Source: Blautia sp. MSJ-19
GTDB lineage: Bacteria > Bacillota > Clostridia > Lachnospirales > Lachnospiraceae
DNA length: 64,000 nt
Assembly: GCF_018918125.1 (NCBI RefSeq)
Contig: NZ_JAHLQA010000007.1
Coordinates: forward strand, 186,001 to 250,000
Reading direction: 5' to 3'
Below the pieces are notes generated by a model that did not search any database, had not been told where the DNA came from, and worked only from the letters and a program-made list of their open reading frames with translations. Both the position numbers and the translations under genes were made by a program. Shown here piece after piece: positions 33,353 to 42,215 of the stretch (the stretch's first letter is position 1; each line of letters begins with the position of its first letter).

Positions 33353-33385
33353 ACAAAAAAGAAGGCACCGCAAGGGTACCTTCTT
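33353..33385 (-). terminator. Riboswitch-controlled terminator before thiW
   Basis: On the minus strand GAAGGTACC and GTGCCTTC pair around CTTGCG and are followed by TTTTTTG. It directly follows the TPP aptamer, so ligand-bound RNA should terminate here. Confidence 0.85.
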
Positions 33386-33399
33386 CAATCATTGCATTC

Positions 33400-33495
33400 G
33401 GTATGTTCCCTACGTTGGCATTATCCAAATCAGGTTAAGGGTCGAAACCAGTCAGTTTCCTCTCAGCCGGCTTCAGCCAGCTCCCCTGTTTTTTG
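33400..33495 (-). promoter_or_regulatory. TPP riboswitch (THI element)
   Basis: The minus strand carries the conserved aptamer pieces in order: CAGGGGAGC, GCTGAGAGG, GACCCTTAACCTGAT, GGATAATGCCAACG and TAGGGAA. With the terminator just downstream it should switch off thiW-thiM-thiE-thiD-thiC when thiamine pyrophosphate is abundant. Confidence 0.95.
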
Positions 33496-33498
33496 CTG

Positions 33499-33514
33499 TT
33501 ACTGTGAACAGTTA
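33499..33514. promoter_or_regulatory. 16-bp palindromic motif, copy 2
   Basis: TTACTGTGAACAGTTA, the exact reverse complement of 24082-24097. It lies between the thi promoter and the riboswitch, near the transcription start, where a bound repressor could act. Function unknown. Confidence 0.45.
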
Positions 33515-33528
33515 TGTTTTACTTTCCT

Positions 33529-33557
33529 ATTATACAGCCAGTTTCCGGAGATGGCAA
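33529..33557 (-). promoter_or_regulatory. Sigma-A promoter of the thi operon
   Basis: On the minus strand TTGCCA (33557-33552), 17-base spacer, TATAAT (33534-33529), about 30 bases before the TPP aptamer. Confidence 0.85.
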
Positions 33558-33622
33558 GATATGATTCAACAAGATATTTCAAAAATCGACAGTTATCAAT
33601 AGAATTGACCATTTTCCAAACA

Positions 33623-33651
33623 TTGAAAAGACATTCTGTTTGTGATATTCT
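33623..33651 (+). promoter_or_regulatory. Sigma-A promoter of murE
   Basis: TTGAAA (33623-33628), 17-base spacer, TATTCT (33646-33651). Transcription would start near 33658, which argues against the upstream in-frame ATG at 33655 as the murE start. Confidence 0.65.
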
Positions 33652-33711
33652 GTAATGGAGTATATCAATGACTGCATACAGCAGTCTGATCCCGAGGCAG
33701 AGGAGGAAAAA

Positions 33712-35187
33712 ATGAAAGTATCAGCACTATTGGAAGGTTTGGAATATAGCTGCTGTCAGGGCAGTACAGATCAGGAAGTCAGTACCGTTGTATATGACTC
33801 CCGCAAAGTAAAAGAAAACTCTCTGTTTATCTGTATCCGCGGTGCGGTAGCAGATGGACACAAATTTGTACCGGATGTTATCGAAAAAGGCGCGAAGACA
33901 CTGATCGTGGAAGAAGAGGTGGAAGCACCGGAAGATGTAACTGTGATCAAAGTGGCAGACAGTCGTTATGCGATGGCATTCATTTCTGCTGCATATTTTG
34001 GACATCCGGCGGAAAAACTGAAAACAATCGGAATTACCGGAACCAAAGGCAAAACAACTACAACCTATATGGTAAAGTCTATTCTGGAAAATGCCGGATA
34101 CAAAGTCGGACTGATCGGAACCATTGAGGCGATCATCGGAGAAGAATCCATTCCGGCATGCAACACGACACCGGAATCCTATCTGGTACAGGAGTACTTC
34201 CGCAGGATGGTGGACGCAGGCTGTGACTGTGTAGTTATGGAGGTCTCTTCGCAGGGACTGATGCTGCACCGTACACAGGGATTTGTGTTTGATTATGGTA
34301 TCTTTACCAATATCGAACCAGACCATATCGGACCGAATGAGCATAAAGATTTTGATGATTATCTCAGATGTAAATCTATGCTGCTGCGTCAGTGCCGTGT
34401 AGGGATCGTCAACAGAGATGATGAACATTTTGAGAGGATTATTGAAGGTCATACCTGTCAGCTTGAAACTTATGGATTTTCACCGGAAGCTGATCTGCGT
34501 GCAGAAGATGCGCATATGGTTGGCGGCAAAGGCTATCTTGGAATTTCCTATCAGTTAAAAGGTCTGATGGAATTTCCGGTAGAGATTGATATTCCCGGAA
34601 AATTCAGCATTTACAATTCACTGACAGCAATTGCAATCTGCCGCCATTTCAAAGTATCGCAGGAAAATATCATCAAAGCTCTGAAAGTGGCAAGGGTCAA
34701 AGGACGTATTGAGATGATCAAGGTGTCTGATGAATTTACATTGATGATTGATTATGCACACAATGCGATGGCACTGGAAAGCCTGCTTACTACTTTGCAG
34801 GAATATCATCCGCATCGTCTGGTATGCCTGTTCGGATGCGGAGGAAACCGTGCAAAATCCCGTCGTTATGAAATGGGTGAGGTTTCCGGACGACTGGCAG
34901 ATCTGACGATCATTACATCCGATAATCCGAGATTTGAAGAGCCGCAGGATATCATTGATGATATCAAAATCGGAATTTCAAAAACAAATGGAAAATATGT
35001 GGAGATCTGTGACCGTAAGGAAGCAATCGCTTATGCGATCCATCATGGAGAACCGGGAGATATCATTGTTCTGGCTGGTAAAGGACATGAGGATTACCAG
35101 GAGATCAAAGGAAAAAAATATCCTATGGATGAAAGAGTTCTGATTGCAGAGATTCTTCAGGAGGATAAAGAAAGAGCAGATAAATAA
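33712..35187 (+). CDS. murE: UDP-MurNAc-tripeptide synthetase (meso-DAP adding)
   Basis: 491 residues from ATG 33712 (AGGAGG 6 bases upstream). Adds the third residue to UDP-MurNAc-Ala-Glu. ATP loop GITGTKGKTTTTYMV, VMEVSSQGL, DYAHNAMALE, and the DNPR motif (TSDNPRFEEP) that marks meso-diaminopimelate specificity, consistent with dapF here. It sits with priA rather than in the mur cluster at 53-64 kb. Its TAA overlaps the priA ATG. Confidence 0.96.
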   Translation: MKVSALLEGLEYSCCQGSTDQEVSTVVYDSRKVKENSLFICIRGAVADGHKFVPDVIEKGAKTLIVEEEVEAPEDVTVIKVADSRYAMAFISAAYFGHPAEKLKTIGITGTKGKTTTTYMVKSILENAGYKVGLIGTIEAIIGEESIPACNTTPESYLVQEYFRRMVDAGCDCVVMEVSSQGLMLHRTQGFVFDYGIFTNIEPDHIGPNEHKDFDDYLRCKSMLLRQCRVGIVNRDDEHFERIIEGHTCQLETYGFSPEADLRAEDAHMVGGKGYLGISYQLKGLMEFPVEIDIPGKFSIYNSLTAIAICRHFKVSQENIIKALKVARVKGRIEMIKVSDEFTLMIDYAHNAMALESLLTTLQEYHPHRLVCLFGCGGNRAKSRRYEMGEVSGRLADLTIITSDNPRFEEPQDIIDDIKIGISKTNGKYVEICDRKEAIAYAIHHGEPGDIIVLAGKGHEDYQEIKGKKYPMDERVLIAEILQEDKERADK

Positions 35188-37406
35188 TGATGTATGCAGA
35201 TATCATTGTGGATATATCCCACGAAAAACTTGACCGCAGTTTTCAATATAAAGTTCCGGAAGAACTGGAACAGGAGATCCAGGTGGGAATGGTGGTCACC
35301 ATTCCTTTTGGAAACGGTAATCATGAAAGAAAGGGATATGTGATCGGCCTTTCGGATAAGCCCGTATTTGACACAGCCAGGATGAAGGCACTCCGTGGTA
35401 TCTGCAACAGTGAGGAAACGACAGAAGCGAGGCTGATCACACTGGCGGCCTGGATGAAGAACCAGTATGGTTCTACAATGGTGCAGGCGCTGAAAACAGT
35501 GCTTCCTGTACGGGAAAAAGTCAAGGCAAAAGAAAAACGATATGTAGTTCTGAATATCAGCCAGGAGGACGCACACAAGCTGGCAGAAGAGCTGGAGAGC
35601 AGCAGATGCAAGGCAAGAGCACGTCTGCTCCGGGCCCTTGCCGATGAAAAAAAACTGGATTATACCAGGGCATCCAGAGAGCTTGGAATGACAACTTCTG
35701 TGATACGGCCGCTTTTGGACCAGGGAATCATCCGGGTGACCCAGGATGAGGTTTATCGTATGGCGGTAGACGGTGCAGCAATCCCGAGAGAGAGCCTGCC
35801 GGTACTTACAGAAGTACAGCAGGCGGCTTTTGCACAGATTACAGAAGAATGGAAAAAAGAAACACCGCGGCCGGTGCTGATCCATGGTGTGACCGGAAGC
35901 GGTAAGACGCAGGTCTATATGAAACTGATACAGCAGGTGATCGATGAGGGCAGGCAGGCAATCGTTCTGATTCCTGAGATTGCATTGACGTATCAGACTG
36001 TTCGCAGATTTTACGGATGGTTCGGAGACAAAGTGTCAGTTCTGAATTCCCGACTTTCCGCAGGAGAACGATATGATCAGTTCAAAAGAGCCAAACGCGG
36101 CGAGATCCAGATCATGGTGGGACCGCGTTCTGCTCTTTTTACACCTTTTTCCAGACTGGGCCTGATCATTATTGATGAGGAACATGAACAGACTTACAAA
36201 AGTGAGAACAGTCCCAGATACCATGCCAGAGAGACGGCTCTTTACCGGGCAAAGATGGAGCATGCAAAGGTCGTACTGGGATCGGCAACACCATCTCTTG
36301 AAGCTTATACCAGAGCAGTGCAGGGAGAATATCTTCTTGTAAAACTAAATGCGCGTTTTGCAGACCGTCCGCTTCCGGAGGTTTCTGTTGTGGATCTCAG
36401 AGAGGAACTCAAAGCCGGGAACCGCTCTGTGCTCAGCAGAAAACTGAAAGATGCTGTCGAAAAGAGGCTGGAGCGGGGAGAACAGTCGGTACTGTTTCTG
36501 AACAGAAGGGGTTATGCAGGCTTTGTTTCCTGTCGTTCCTGTGGAACGGCGATGAAATGTCCACATTGTGATGTGGCACTGACGGAACATAACAATGGCA
36601 GGCTCGTATGTCACTACTGCGGTTATGAAAGACCGAGAGTAGAGAAATGTCCGTCCTGCGGTTCTCCGTATATCGGTGGATTTAAGGCCGGAACACAGCA
36701 GATCGAGCAGATCCTTCGCAAAACATTTCCGAAGGCAAGAATTCTCCGGATGGATTATGATACCACCAGGACAAAAGGCAGTTACGAAAAAATCCTGTCT
36801 TCTTTTGCGGCGCATGAGGCAGATATTCTGGTCGGTACGCAGATGATCGTCAAAGGACATGACTTTCCGGATGTGACACTGGTCGGAGCTGTGGCAGCAG
36901 ATCTTTCGCTGAATGCAGCCGATTATTGCTGTGCAGAACGGACATTTCAGCTTCTGACGCAGGCAGTCGGGCGTTCTGGCAGAGGACGCAGACCGGGAGA
37001 GGCGATCATTCAGAGCTATCATCCGGAGCATTACAGTATTCAGGCAGCGGCCAGACAGGATTATGAAGCGTTTTATCAGGAAGAAATGTCGTACCGTGTG
37101 CTGATGGATTATCCACCGGCAGCACATATGCTTTCGGTCCTGGCATCCGGGGAAAATGAAGAGCTTCTTGATCAGGGAATGGAATATCTGGCAAAGTTCG
37201 TGGAGAGAATCAGCGCGAAATACAGGATTCATGTGATCGGACCCGCTTATGCTACTGTGGGAAAAGTCAATGATATCTACCGTAAAGTCCTTTACCTGAA
37301 ACACCAGGATGGTCATGTGCTGCAGGATATAAAAAACAAAACAGAGAAATACATTGAAGTAAATTCCGGTTTCCGGAAATTATATATTCAATTTGACTAT
37401 ATATAA
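35187..37406 (+). CDS. priA: Primosomal replication protein N' (PriA helicase)
   Basis: 739 residues. 3'-5' helicase that restarts stalled replication forks. N-terminal DNA-binding domain, Walker A HGVTGSGKTQVY, DEEH box (IIDEEHEQTYKSE), GSATPSLEA, and the zinc-binding insert with paired cysteines (CRSCG, CPHC, CHYCG, CPSCG) between helicase lobes, then VGTQMIVKGHDFP and QAVGRSGRG. The start overlaps the murE stop (TAATG); a second ATG follows directly. The stop codon lies in the outer stem of the structured repeat. Confidence 0.96.
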   Translation: MMYADIIVDISHEKLDRSFQYKVPEELEQEIQVGMVVTIPFGNGNHERKGYVIGLSDKPVFDTARMKALRGICNSEETTEARLITLAAWMKNQYGSTMVQALKTVLPVREKVKAKEKRYVVLNISQEDAHKLAEELESSRCKARARLLRALADEKKLDYTRASRELGMTTSVIRPLLDQGIIRVTQDEVYRMAVDGAAIPRESLPVLTEVQQAAFAQITEEWKKETPRPVLIHGVTGSGKTQVYMKLIQQVIDEGRQAIVLIPEIALTYQTVRRFYGWFGDKVSVLNSRLSAGERYDQFKRAKRGEIQIMVGPRSALFTPFSRLGLIIIDEEHEQTYKSENSPRYHARETALYRAKMEHAKVVLGSATPSLEAYTRAVQGEYLLVKLNARFADRPLPEVSVVDLREELKAGNRSVLSRKLKDAVEKRLERGEQSVLFLNRRGYAGFVSCRSCGTAMKCPHCDVALTEHNNGRLVCHYCGYERPRVEKCPSCGSPYIGGFKAGTQQIEQILRKTFPKARILRMDYDTTRTKGSYEKILSSFAAHEADILVGTQMIVKGHDFPDVTLVGAVAADLSLNAADYCCAERTFQLLTQAVGRSGRGRRPGEAIIQSYHPEHYSIQAAARQDYEAFYQEEMSYRVLMDYPPAAHMLSVLASGENEELLDQGMEYLAKFVERISAKYRIHVIGPAYATVGKVNDIYRKVLYLKHQDGHVLQDIKNKTEKYIEVNSGFRKLYIQFDYI

Positions 37407-37577
37407 ATACCAAGGGGGAAAAGTTCAAAAAGCTGTTCGTGCTTGCACGATAAGGCTTTTGAACTTGGACCCCGCCAAATATGAGAAAGTAGCAATTTAC
37501 GTAGTAAATTTGCGGATTTCGAATATTTGTAGGATTGTGAAAGCAGTTTACTGCGGAACAATCCGTAGGTATTTATA
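37402..37577 (+). repeat. Three-armed structured repeat, copy B
   Basis: Outer arms TATAAATACC (37402-37411) and GGTATTTATA (37568-37577) pair perfectly. Inside: AAGTTCAAAAAGC/GGCTTTTGAACTT with TCGTGC/GCACGA (about 37421-37466), CAAATATGAGAAA/TTTCGAATATTTG with inner GCAATTTAC/GTAAATTTGC (about 37476-37529), and GGATTGT/ACAATCC with GCAGT/ACTGC (about 37532-37564). Compared with copy A, stem bases differ on both sides so that pairing is kept, while the GAGAAAG and TGCGGATTTC loop segments are conserved. It overlaps the priA stop and ends 58 bases before def. Confidence 0.75.
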
Positions 37578-37635
37578 TAGTACTATAATACATATTGTAC
37601 TATATATACATAAGACAAAGAAAAGAGGAAGAAAA

Positions 37636-38109
37636 ATGGCAATCAGAGTAATTCGTACAGAAGAAGATCCGGTACTGAGAAAAATCAGCAAACCGGTAAA
37701 AGAAGTAACCCCAAAGATCGTGACACTGATCGATGATATGCTGGATACAATGTATGAGGCAATGGGAGTTGGTCTGGCAGCACCGCAGGTCGGTATCCTG
37801 AAACGTATTGTAGTCATCGATGTAGGAGAAGGCCCGATCGTGCTGATCAATCCGGAGATTCTGGAGACTTCCGGAGAACAGACAGGTGATGAAGGCTGTC
37901 TGAGTGTACCGGGAATGGCAGGACAGGTGACCAGACCGAATTATGTAAAAGTCAGAGCGATGGATGAGGATATGAATGAAGTGATCTATGAGGGAACGGA
38001 GCTTCTTGCCCGTGCGTTCTGCCATGAGATCGATCATCTTGATGGAAAGATGTATACAGATCTGGTCGAGGGAGAACTTCACAGAACCAGTTACGATGAA
38101 GAAGACTGA
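37636..38109 (+). CDS. def: Peptide deformylase
   Basis: 157 residues. Removes the formyl group from nascent proteins. The three motifs are complete: GVGLAAPQVG, EGCLSVPG (Cys ligand) and HEIDHLDG (HExxH). Start ATG 37636 behind AAGAGGAAG; the frame is open upstream through the structured repeat but without a usable start. Next gene fmt adds the formyl group, the usual def-fmt pairing. Confidence 0.96.
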   Translation: MAIRVIRTEEDPVLRKISKPVKEVTPKIVTLIDDMLDTMYEAMGVGLAAPQVGILKRIVVIDVGEGPIVLINPEILETSGEQTGDEGCLSVPGMAGQVTRPNYVKVRAMDEDMNEVIYEGTELLARAFCHEIDHLDGKMYTDLVEGELHRTSYDEED

Positions 38110-38162
38110 AATAAAATAAAGGTTACCCGGAATAACGGGAGAAAAGAGGAACAGATTACTAT

Positions 38163-39110
38163 ATGAAAATTGTTTATATGGGAACTCCGGATTTTGCAGT
38201 GCCGCCGCTCGCAGCACTTGTAGAGAACGGATATGAAGTGGCTGCGGTGGTAACACAGCCGGACAAACCAAAGGGAAGAGGCAAGACACTTCTGCCGACA
38301 CCGGTCAAAGAAGAAGCTTTGAAACATGAGATTCCGGTTTATCAGCCATTGAAAGTGCGTGATCCGGAATTTGTGGAACTGCTGCAGAAAATGGAACCGG
38401 ATATGATCGTGGTAGCTGCTTTTGGGCAGATCATACCAAAAATGATCCTGGATATGCCAAAATATGGATGCCTGAATATTCATGCATCTCTTTTGCCGAA
38501 ATACAGAGGTGCTGCACCGATCCAGCAGGCGGTGATCGATGGTGAAAAAGAATCCGGTGTGACGATCATGAAAATGGGAGTGGGACTGGATACCGGAGAT
38601 ATGATCTCTCAGGCAGTCGTACCACTTGCCGAGGATGAGACAGGCGGAAGTCTTTTTGACAAACTTGCAGAGGAAGGAGCCGCTCTTCTGATCAAAACGA
38701 TTCCTTCTATTGTAGACGGAACTGCTGTATATACAAAACAGCCGGAAGAAAGTCCGACACCGTATGCCGCGATGATCAGCAAAAAAATGGGGCTGATGGA
38801 TTTTTCCAGAAGTGCAGTGGAGCTGGAACGACTGGTACGTGGACTGAATCCGTGGCCGAGTGCATATACCTTCCTGAATGGAAAAACATTAAAGGTATGG
38901 AAATGTGCAGCAGAAGAGGAAATATGTGGAAAAGAGGCCCCGGGAACGGTTATCCATGTGGATAAAGCCGGCATTCATGTAGCGTGCGGAACCGGCACAC
39001 TGGTACTCAAAGAAGTACAGCTGGAAGGCAAAAAACGGATGGAGACCGATGCGTTCCTCCGTGGATATCAGGTAACTGCAGGAACGATGCTGAAAGATCA
39101 TAAGGAGTGA
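38163..39110 (+). CDS. fmt: Methionyl-tRNA formyltransferase
   Basis: 315 residues. Formylates initiator Met-tRNA with 10-formyl-THF. N-terminal Rossmann domain with MGTPDFAVPPL, HASLLPKYRGAAPIQ (the catalytic Asn-His-Asp region: LNIHASLLP, LDTGDM), and a C-terminal OB-fold with GLNPWPSAYT. It overlaps the start region of the following metallopeptidase gene by the ribosome binding site only. Confidence 0.96.
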   Translation: MKIVYMGTPDFAVPPLAALVENGYEVAAVVTQPDKPKGRGKTLLPTPVKEEALKHEIPVYQPLKVRDPEFVELLQKMEPDMIVVAAFGQIIPKMILDMPKYGCLNIHASLLPKYRGAAPIQQAVIDGEKESGVTIMKMGVGLDTGDMISQAVVPLAEDETGGSLFDKLAEEGAALLIKTIPSIVDGTAVYTKQPEESPTPYAAMISKKMGLMDFSRSAVELERLVRGLNPWPSAYTFLNGKTLKVWKCAAEEEICGKEAPGTVIHVDKAGIHVACGTGTLVLKEVQLEGKKRMETDAFLRGYQVTAGTMLKDHKE

Positions 39111-39115
39111 TGCGG

Positions 39116-39826
39116 ATGTACGGATATGGTTATGGATACTACGGATTTGACTGGACTTATATGCTGCTGATCATAGGAATGCTTCTGTCTCTGGCAGCTT
39201 CAAGCAGACTGAAAAGTACGTTTTCTTATTATCGGAGAATCAGAAGTGCATCCGGACTTACCGGCGAGGAAACAGCCAGAAGAATTCTGCAGGCAGCCGG
39301 AATTACGGACGTGAGTGTAAGAGCAATTTCCGGAAGCCTGACAGATCATTACGATCCGAGAACCAAAACAGTCAGTCTTTCAGAAGATATCTATGGACAG
39401 ACATCTCTTGCGGCTGTTGGAGTAGCAGCGCATGAGTGCGGACATGCTATTCAGCATGCGATTGGTTATGCACCACTGGAATTTCGCAGTGCGATCGTTC
39501 CGATTGCCAATTTTGGCAGTTCCCTGTCCTGGCCGTTGTTTCTGGTAGGTCTTGTGGCAGGCATCCGTCCGCTGGTGACGGCAGGCATCGTACTGTTTTC
39601 GCTTGCAGTACTGTTTCAGCTTGTAACACTTCCGGTTGAGATCAATGCATCTTCCAGAGCTCTGAAAATGCTGCAGAGCACAGGAATACTCGGAGCAGAT
39701 GAGACAAAAGGAGCCAGAAAGGTCCTGACAGCGGCTGCGATGACATACGTAGCTGCCCTGGCAGCTTCTGTTCTGCAGCTTCTGAGACTTTTGATCCTTG
39801 CAGGAGGAAGACGACGAGATGACTAA
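39116..39826 (+). CDS. YugP-family zinc metallopeptidase (membrane)
   Basis: 236 residues from ATG 39116, 8 bases after AAGGAG; GTG 39107 and ATG 39110 are too close to that site. The Tyr/Gly-rich N-terminus leads into a membrane helix, followed by the HECGHAIQH zinc motif (HExxH) near residue 106 and two or three more helices. The family (DUF2268-independent, neutral zinc metallopeptidase YugP) has no defined substrate. Conserved position between fmt and rsmB in Clostridia. Confidence 0.85.
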   Translation: MYGYGYGYYGFDWTYMLLIIGMLLSLAASSRLKSTFSYYRRIRSASGLTGEETARRILQAAGITDVSVRAISGSLTDHYDPRTKTVSLSEDIYGQTSLAAVGVAAHECGHAIQHAIGYAPLEFRSAIVPIANFGSSLSWPLFLVGLVAGIRPLVTAGIVLFSLAVLFQLVTLPVEINASSRALKMLQSTGILGADETKGARKVLTAAAMTYVAALAASVLQLLRLLILAGGRRRDD

Positions 39827-41171
39827 TGGAATCAATACAAGAGAGATGATACTGGAAATCCTTCTTCAGATTGAAGAAGAGGGGGAACACAGTCATATTG
39901 CGATCAGAAATGCTTTATCAAAATATCAGTTTCTTCCCAAACAGGAACGTGCGTTTGTTACAAGAGTCTGTGAGGGAACACTGGAATATCGTATCCTGAT
40001 CGACTATATTATTAATTCATTTTCAAAAACACCGGTGGACAAGATGAAGCCGGCGATCCGTGAGATTATGAGAAGTGCTGTGTATCAGCTGAAATTTATG
40101 GATCGTGTGCCGGACAGTGCCGTCTGCAACGAAGCTGTCAAACTGGCACAGAAAAAAGGATTTTATAATCTGAAACCTTTTGTAAACGGAGTGCTCCGCA
40201 CGGTTGCCAGACAGCTTGACGATCTGGAATATCCTTCCAGAGAAGAGAATCTTGTCCGTTATCTGTCTGTCCGTTATTCTATGCCGGAAGAACTGGTGAC
40301 ACGCTGGCTGGATGCCTATGGCGAAGAAACGACCGAAAAAATGCTTGCAGATTTTCTGGAGGAAAAACCGGTAACAGTACGTTGCCGTACATACCTGAAT
40401 TCTGTGGACAAGATCTGTGACAGCCTGAAAAGCCAGGGAGTCAGGGTAGAACAGGCACCGTACCTTCCTTATGCCAAAAAGATTTCAGGATACAACCACA
40501 TTCTGGCACTGGATGCGTTTATTCAGGGAAAGATCGTGGTACAGGATGTCAGTTCCATGCTTGTGGCAGAAATCGCCAATCCGCAAAAAGGGGATTATGT
40601 GATCGATGTCTGTGCGGCACCGGGCGGCAAAAGCCTTCATATGGGTGACAAGATGGAAGGGTATGGTACAGTAGATGCCAGAGATGTCAGCCAGTACAAA
40701 GTAAACCTTATAGAAGAGAATATCCGAAGGACCGGTTCGATCAATGTGCAGGCGAAAGTGCAGGATGCAACGATTTTTGATGTGGAATCAGAGTGTGGGG
40801 CAGATATCGTTCTGGCAGATGTCCCCTGTTCCGGATATGGTGTCATTGGAAAGAAACCGGAAATCAAATATCGTTCCACAGCTCAGAAAGAAGAGGAACT
40901 GGTGATCCTTCAGAGGATGATCCTGGATAAAGCAGCAGAATATGTGAAGCCACGTGGAGTGCTGGTTTTCAGTACCTGTACTATTGCAAAAGAAGAAAAT
41001 GAAGAAAATATGATGTGGTTTATGAACAACCATCCGTTCAAACTGGAAAGCATTGATGAATTTGTTCCGGAAGAACTTCGTTCAGAAACAACAGGGCTTG
41101 GTTACCTGCAGCTGCTTCCGGGTGTGCATGGTACAGATGGATTCTTTATTGCAAAATTCAGAAGGAAATGA
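39819..41171 (+). CDS. rsmB: 16S rRNA (cytosine-967-C5)-methyltransferase
   Basis: 450 residues from ATG 39819, overlapping the previous gene by 8 bases, with GGAGGAAG upstream. N-terminal NusB-like RNA-binding domain (about 1-140) and C-terminal SAM methyltransferase: VIDVCAAPGGKSLHM (SAM), ADVPCSGYGVI (Pro-Cys catalytic motif), FSTCTIAKEENE (second Cys). Modifies the 30S P-site region. Confidence 0.95.
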   Translation: MTNGINTREMILEILLQIEEEGEHSHIAIRNALSKYQFLPKQERAFVTRVCEGTLEYRILIDYIINSFSKTPVDKMKPAIREIMRSAVYQLKFMDRVPDSAVCNEAVKLAQKKGFYNLKPFVNGVLRTVARQLDDLEYPSREENLVRYLSVRYSMPEELVTRWLDAYGEETTEKMLADFLEEKPVTVRCRTYLNSVDKICDSLKSQGVRVEQAPYLPYAKKISGYNHILALDAFIQGKIVVQDVSSMLVAEIANPQKGDYVIDVCAAPGGKSLHMGDKMEGYGTVDARDVSQYKVNLIEENIRRTGSINVQAKVQDATIFDVESECGADIVLADVPCSGYGVIGKKPEIKYRSTAQKEEELVILQRMILDKAAEYVKPRGVLVFSTCTIAKEENEENMMWFMNNHPFKLESIDEFVPEELRSETTGLGYLQLLPGVHGTDGFFIAKFRRK

Positions 41172-41173
41172 TT

Positions 41174-42214
41174 ATGACAGATATTAAATCAATGACAATA
41201 GATGAGCTGAAAGAGCTTATGGTACAGATCGGGGAAAAGCCGTTTCGCGCAAAGCAGATCTACAGCTGGCTGCACGAGCATCTGGTGACTTCTTATGAGG
41301 AGATGGTGAATCTTCCCAAAAGCCTGAAACAGAAGCTGAGTGATTACCCGATCACAGCTCTGGAAACGCTGGATGTGCAGATTTCCAAAACAGACGGAAC
41401 CAGAAAGTATCTGTTCCGTCTTTCTGATGGGAATGTGATCGAGAGCGTACTCATGAGATATAAATATGGAAATTCCGTCTGTATCTCTTCACAGGCCGGA
41501 TGTCGTATGGGATGTCGTTTTTGTGCTTCTACGATCGGAGGCCTGACCAGAAATCTGCTTCCGTCAGAAATGCTGGATCAGATTTACCGTATACAGACTT
41601 CCATCGGAGAGCGTATCTCCAATGTGGTAGTCATGGGAACCGGTGAGCCGCTGGATAATTATGATAATCTTTTGAGATTTATCCATATTCTTACAGAAGA
41701 AGGCGGAATCCATATCAGTCAGAGAAATCTGACGGTATCTACCTGCGGACTGGTCCCGAAGATCTATGAGCTTGCAGAAGAAAAACTTCAGATGACGCTG
41801 GCAGTTTCCCTGCATGCGCCAAATGATGAAAAAAGACGTGAGCTTATGCCGATCGCCAACAAATATTCTGTGGAGGAGCTGCTGGCCGCATGTCGGAATT
41901 ATTTTGACAAGACCGGCAGAAGGATTACTTTTGAATACAGTCTTGTAGCTGGAGTGAATGACAGTAAAGAAAATGCCGAGGAACTTGCCGGTCGTCTGAA
42001 AGGACTGAACTGTCATGTGAATCTCATTCCGGTGAATCCGGTAAGAGAGCGTTCCTTTGTACGTTCTACCCGTCAGGCAGTGGAGAATTTCAAAATAAAT
42101 CTTGAAAAATGCGGAATTAATGGTACTATTAGAAGGGAAATGGGCAGCGATATTGACGGTGCCTGTGGGCAGTTAAGAAAAAGATATATGGAAAAAACAG
42201 AAAGTGAGAAGTGA
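41174..42214 (+). CDS. rlmN: Dual-specificity RNA methyltransferase RlmN
   Basis: 346 residues from ATG 41174 (AAGGA 7 bases upstream; ATG 41168 is too close). Radical SAM enzyme making m2A2503 in 23S rRNA and m2A37 in some tRNAs. CRMGCRFC gives the CxxxCxxC cluster site; GEPLDNYDN, and the methyl-carrying Cys region DGACGQL at the C-terminus. Follows rsmB with a 4-base overlap of reading frames. Confidence 0.96.
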   Translation: MTDIKSMTIDELKELMVQIGEKPFRAKQIYSWLHEHLVTSYEEMVNLPKSLKQKLSDYPITALETLDVQISKTDGTRKYLFRLSDGNVIESVLMRYKYGNSVCISSQAGCRMGCRFCASTIGGLTRNLLPSEMLDQIYRIQTSIGERISNVVVMGTGEPLDNYDNLLRFIHILTEEGGIHISQRNLTVSTCGLVPKIYELAEEKLQMTLAVSLHAPNDEKRRELMPIANKYSVEELLAACRNYFDKTGRRITFEYSLVAGVNDSKENAEELAGRLKGLNCHVNLIPVNPVRERSFVRSTRQAVENFKINLEKCGINGTIRREMGSDIDGACGQLRKRYMEKTESEK

Positions 42215-42215
42215 C

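Noticed and set aside
33288-33428. N-terminal extension of ThiW
   Set aside because: It would translate part of the TPP aptamer and the terminator; ATG 33287 has a strong AGGAGG.
36345-37316. 323-codon minus-strand open frame
   Set aside because: Antisense shadow of priA.
37393-37635. 81-codon N-terminal extension of def
   Set aside because: It is translated from the structured repeat; peptide deformylases start at the MAIRxI sequence.
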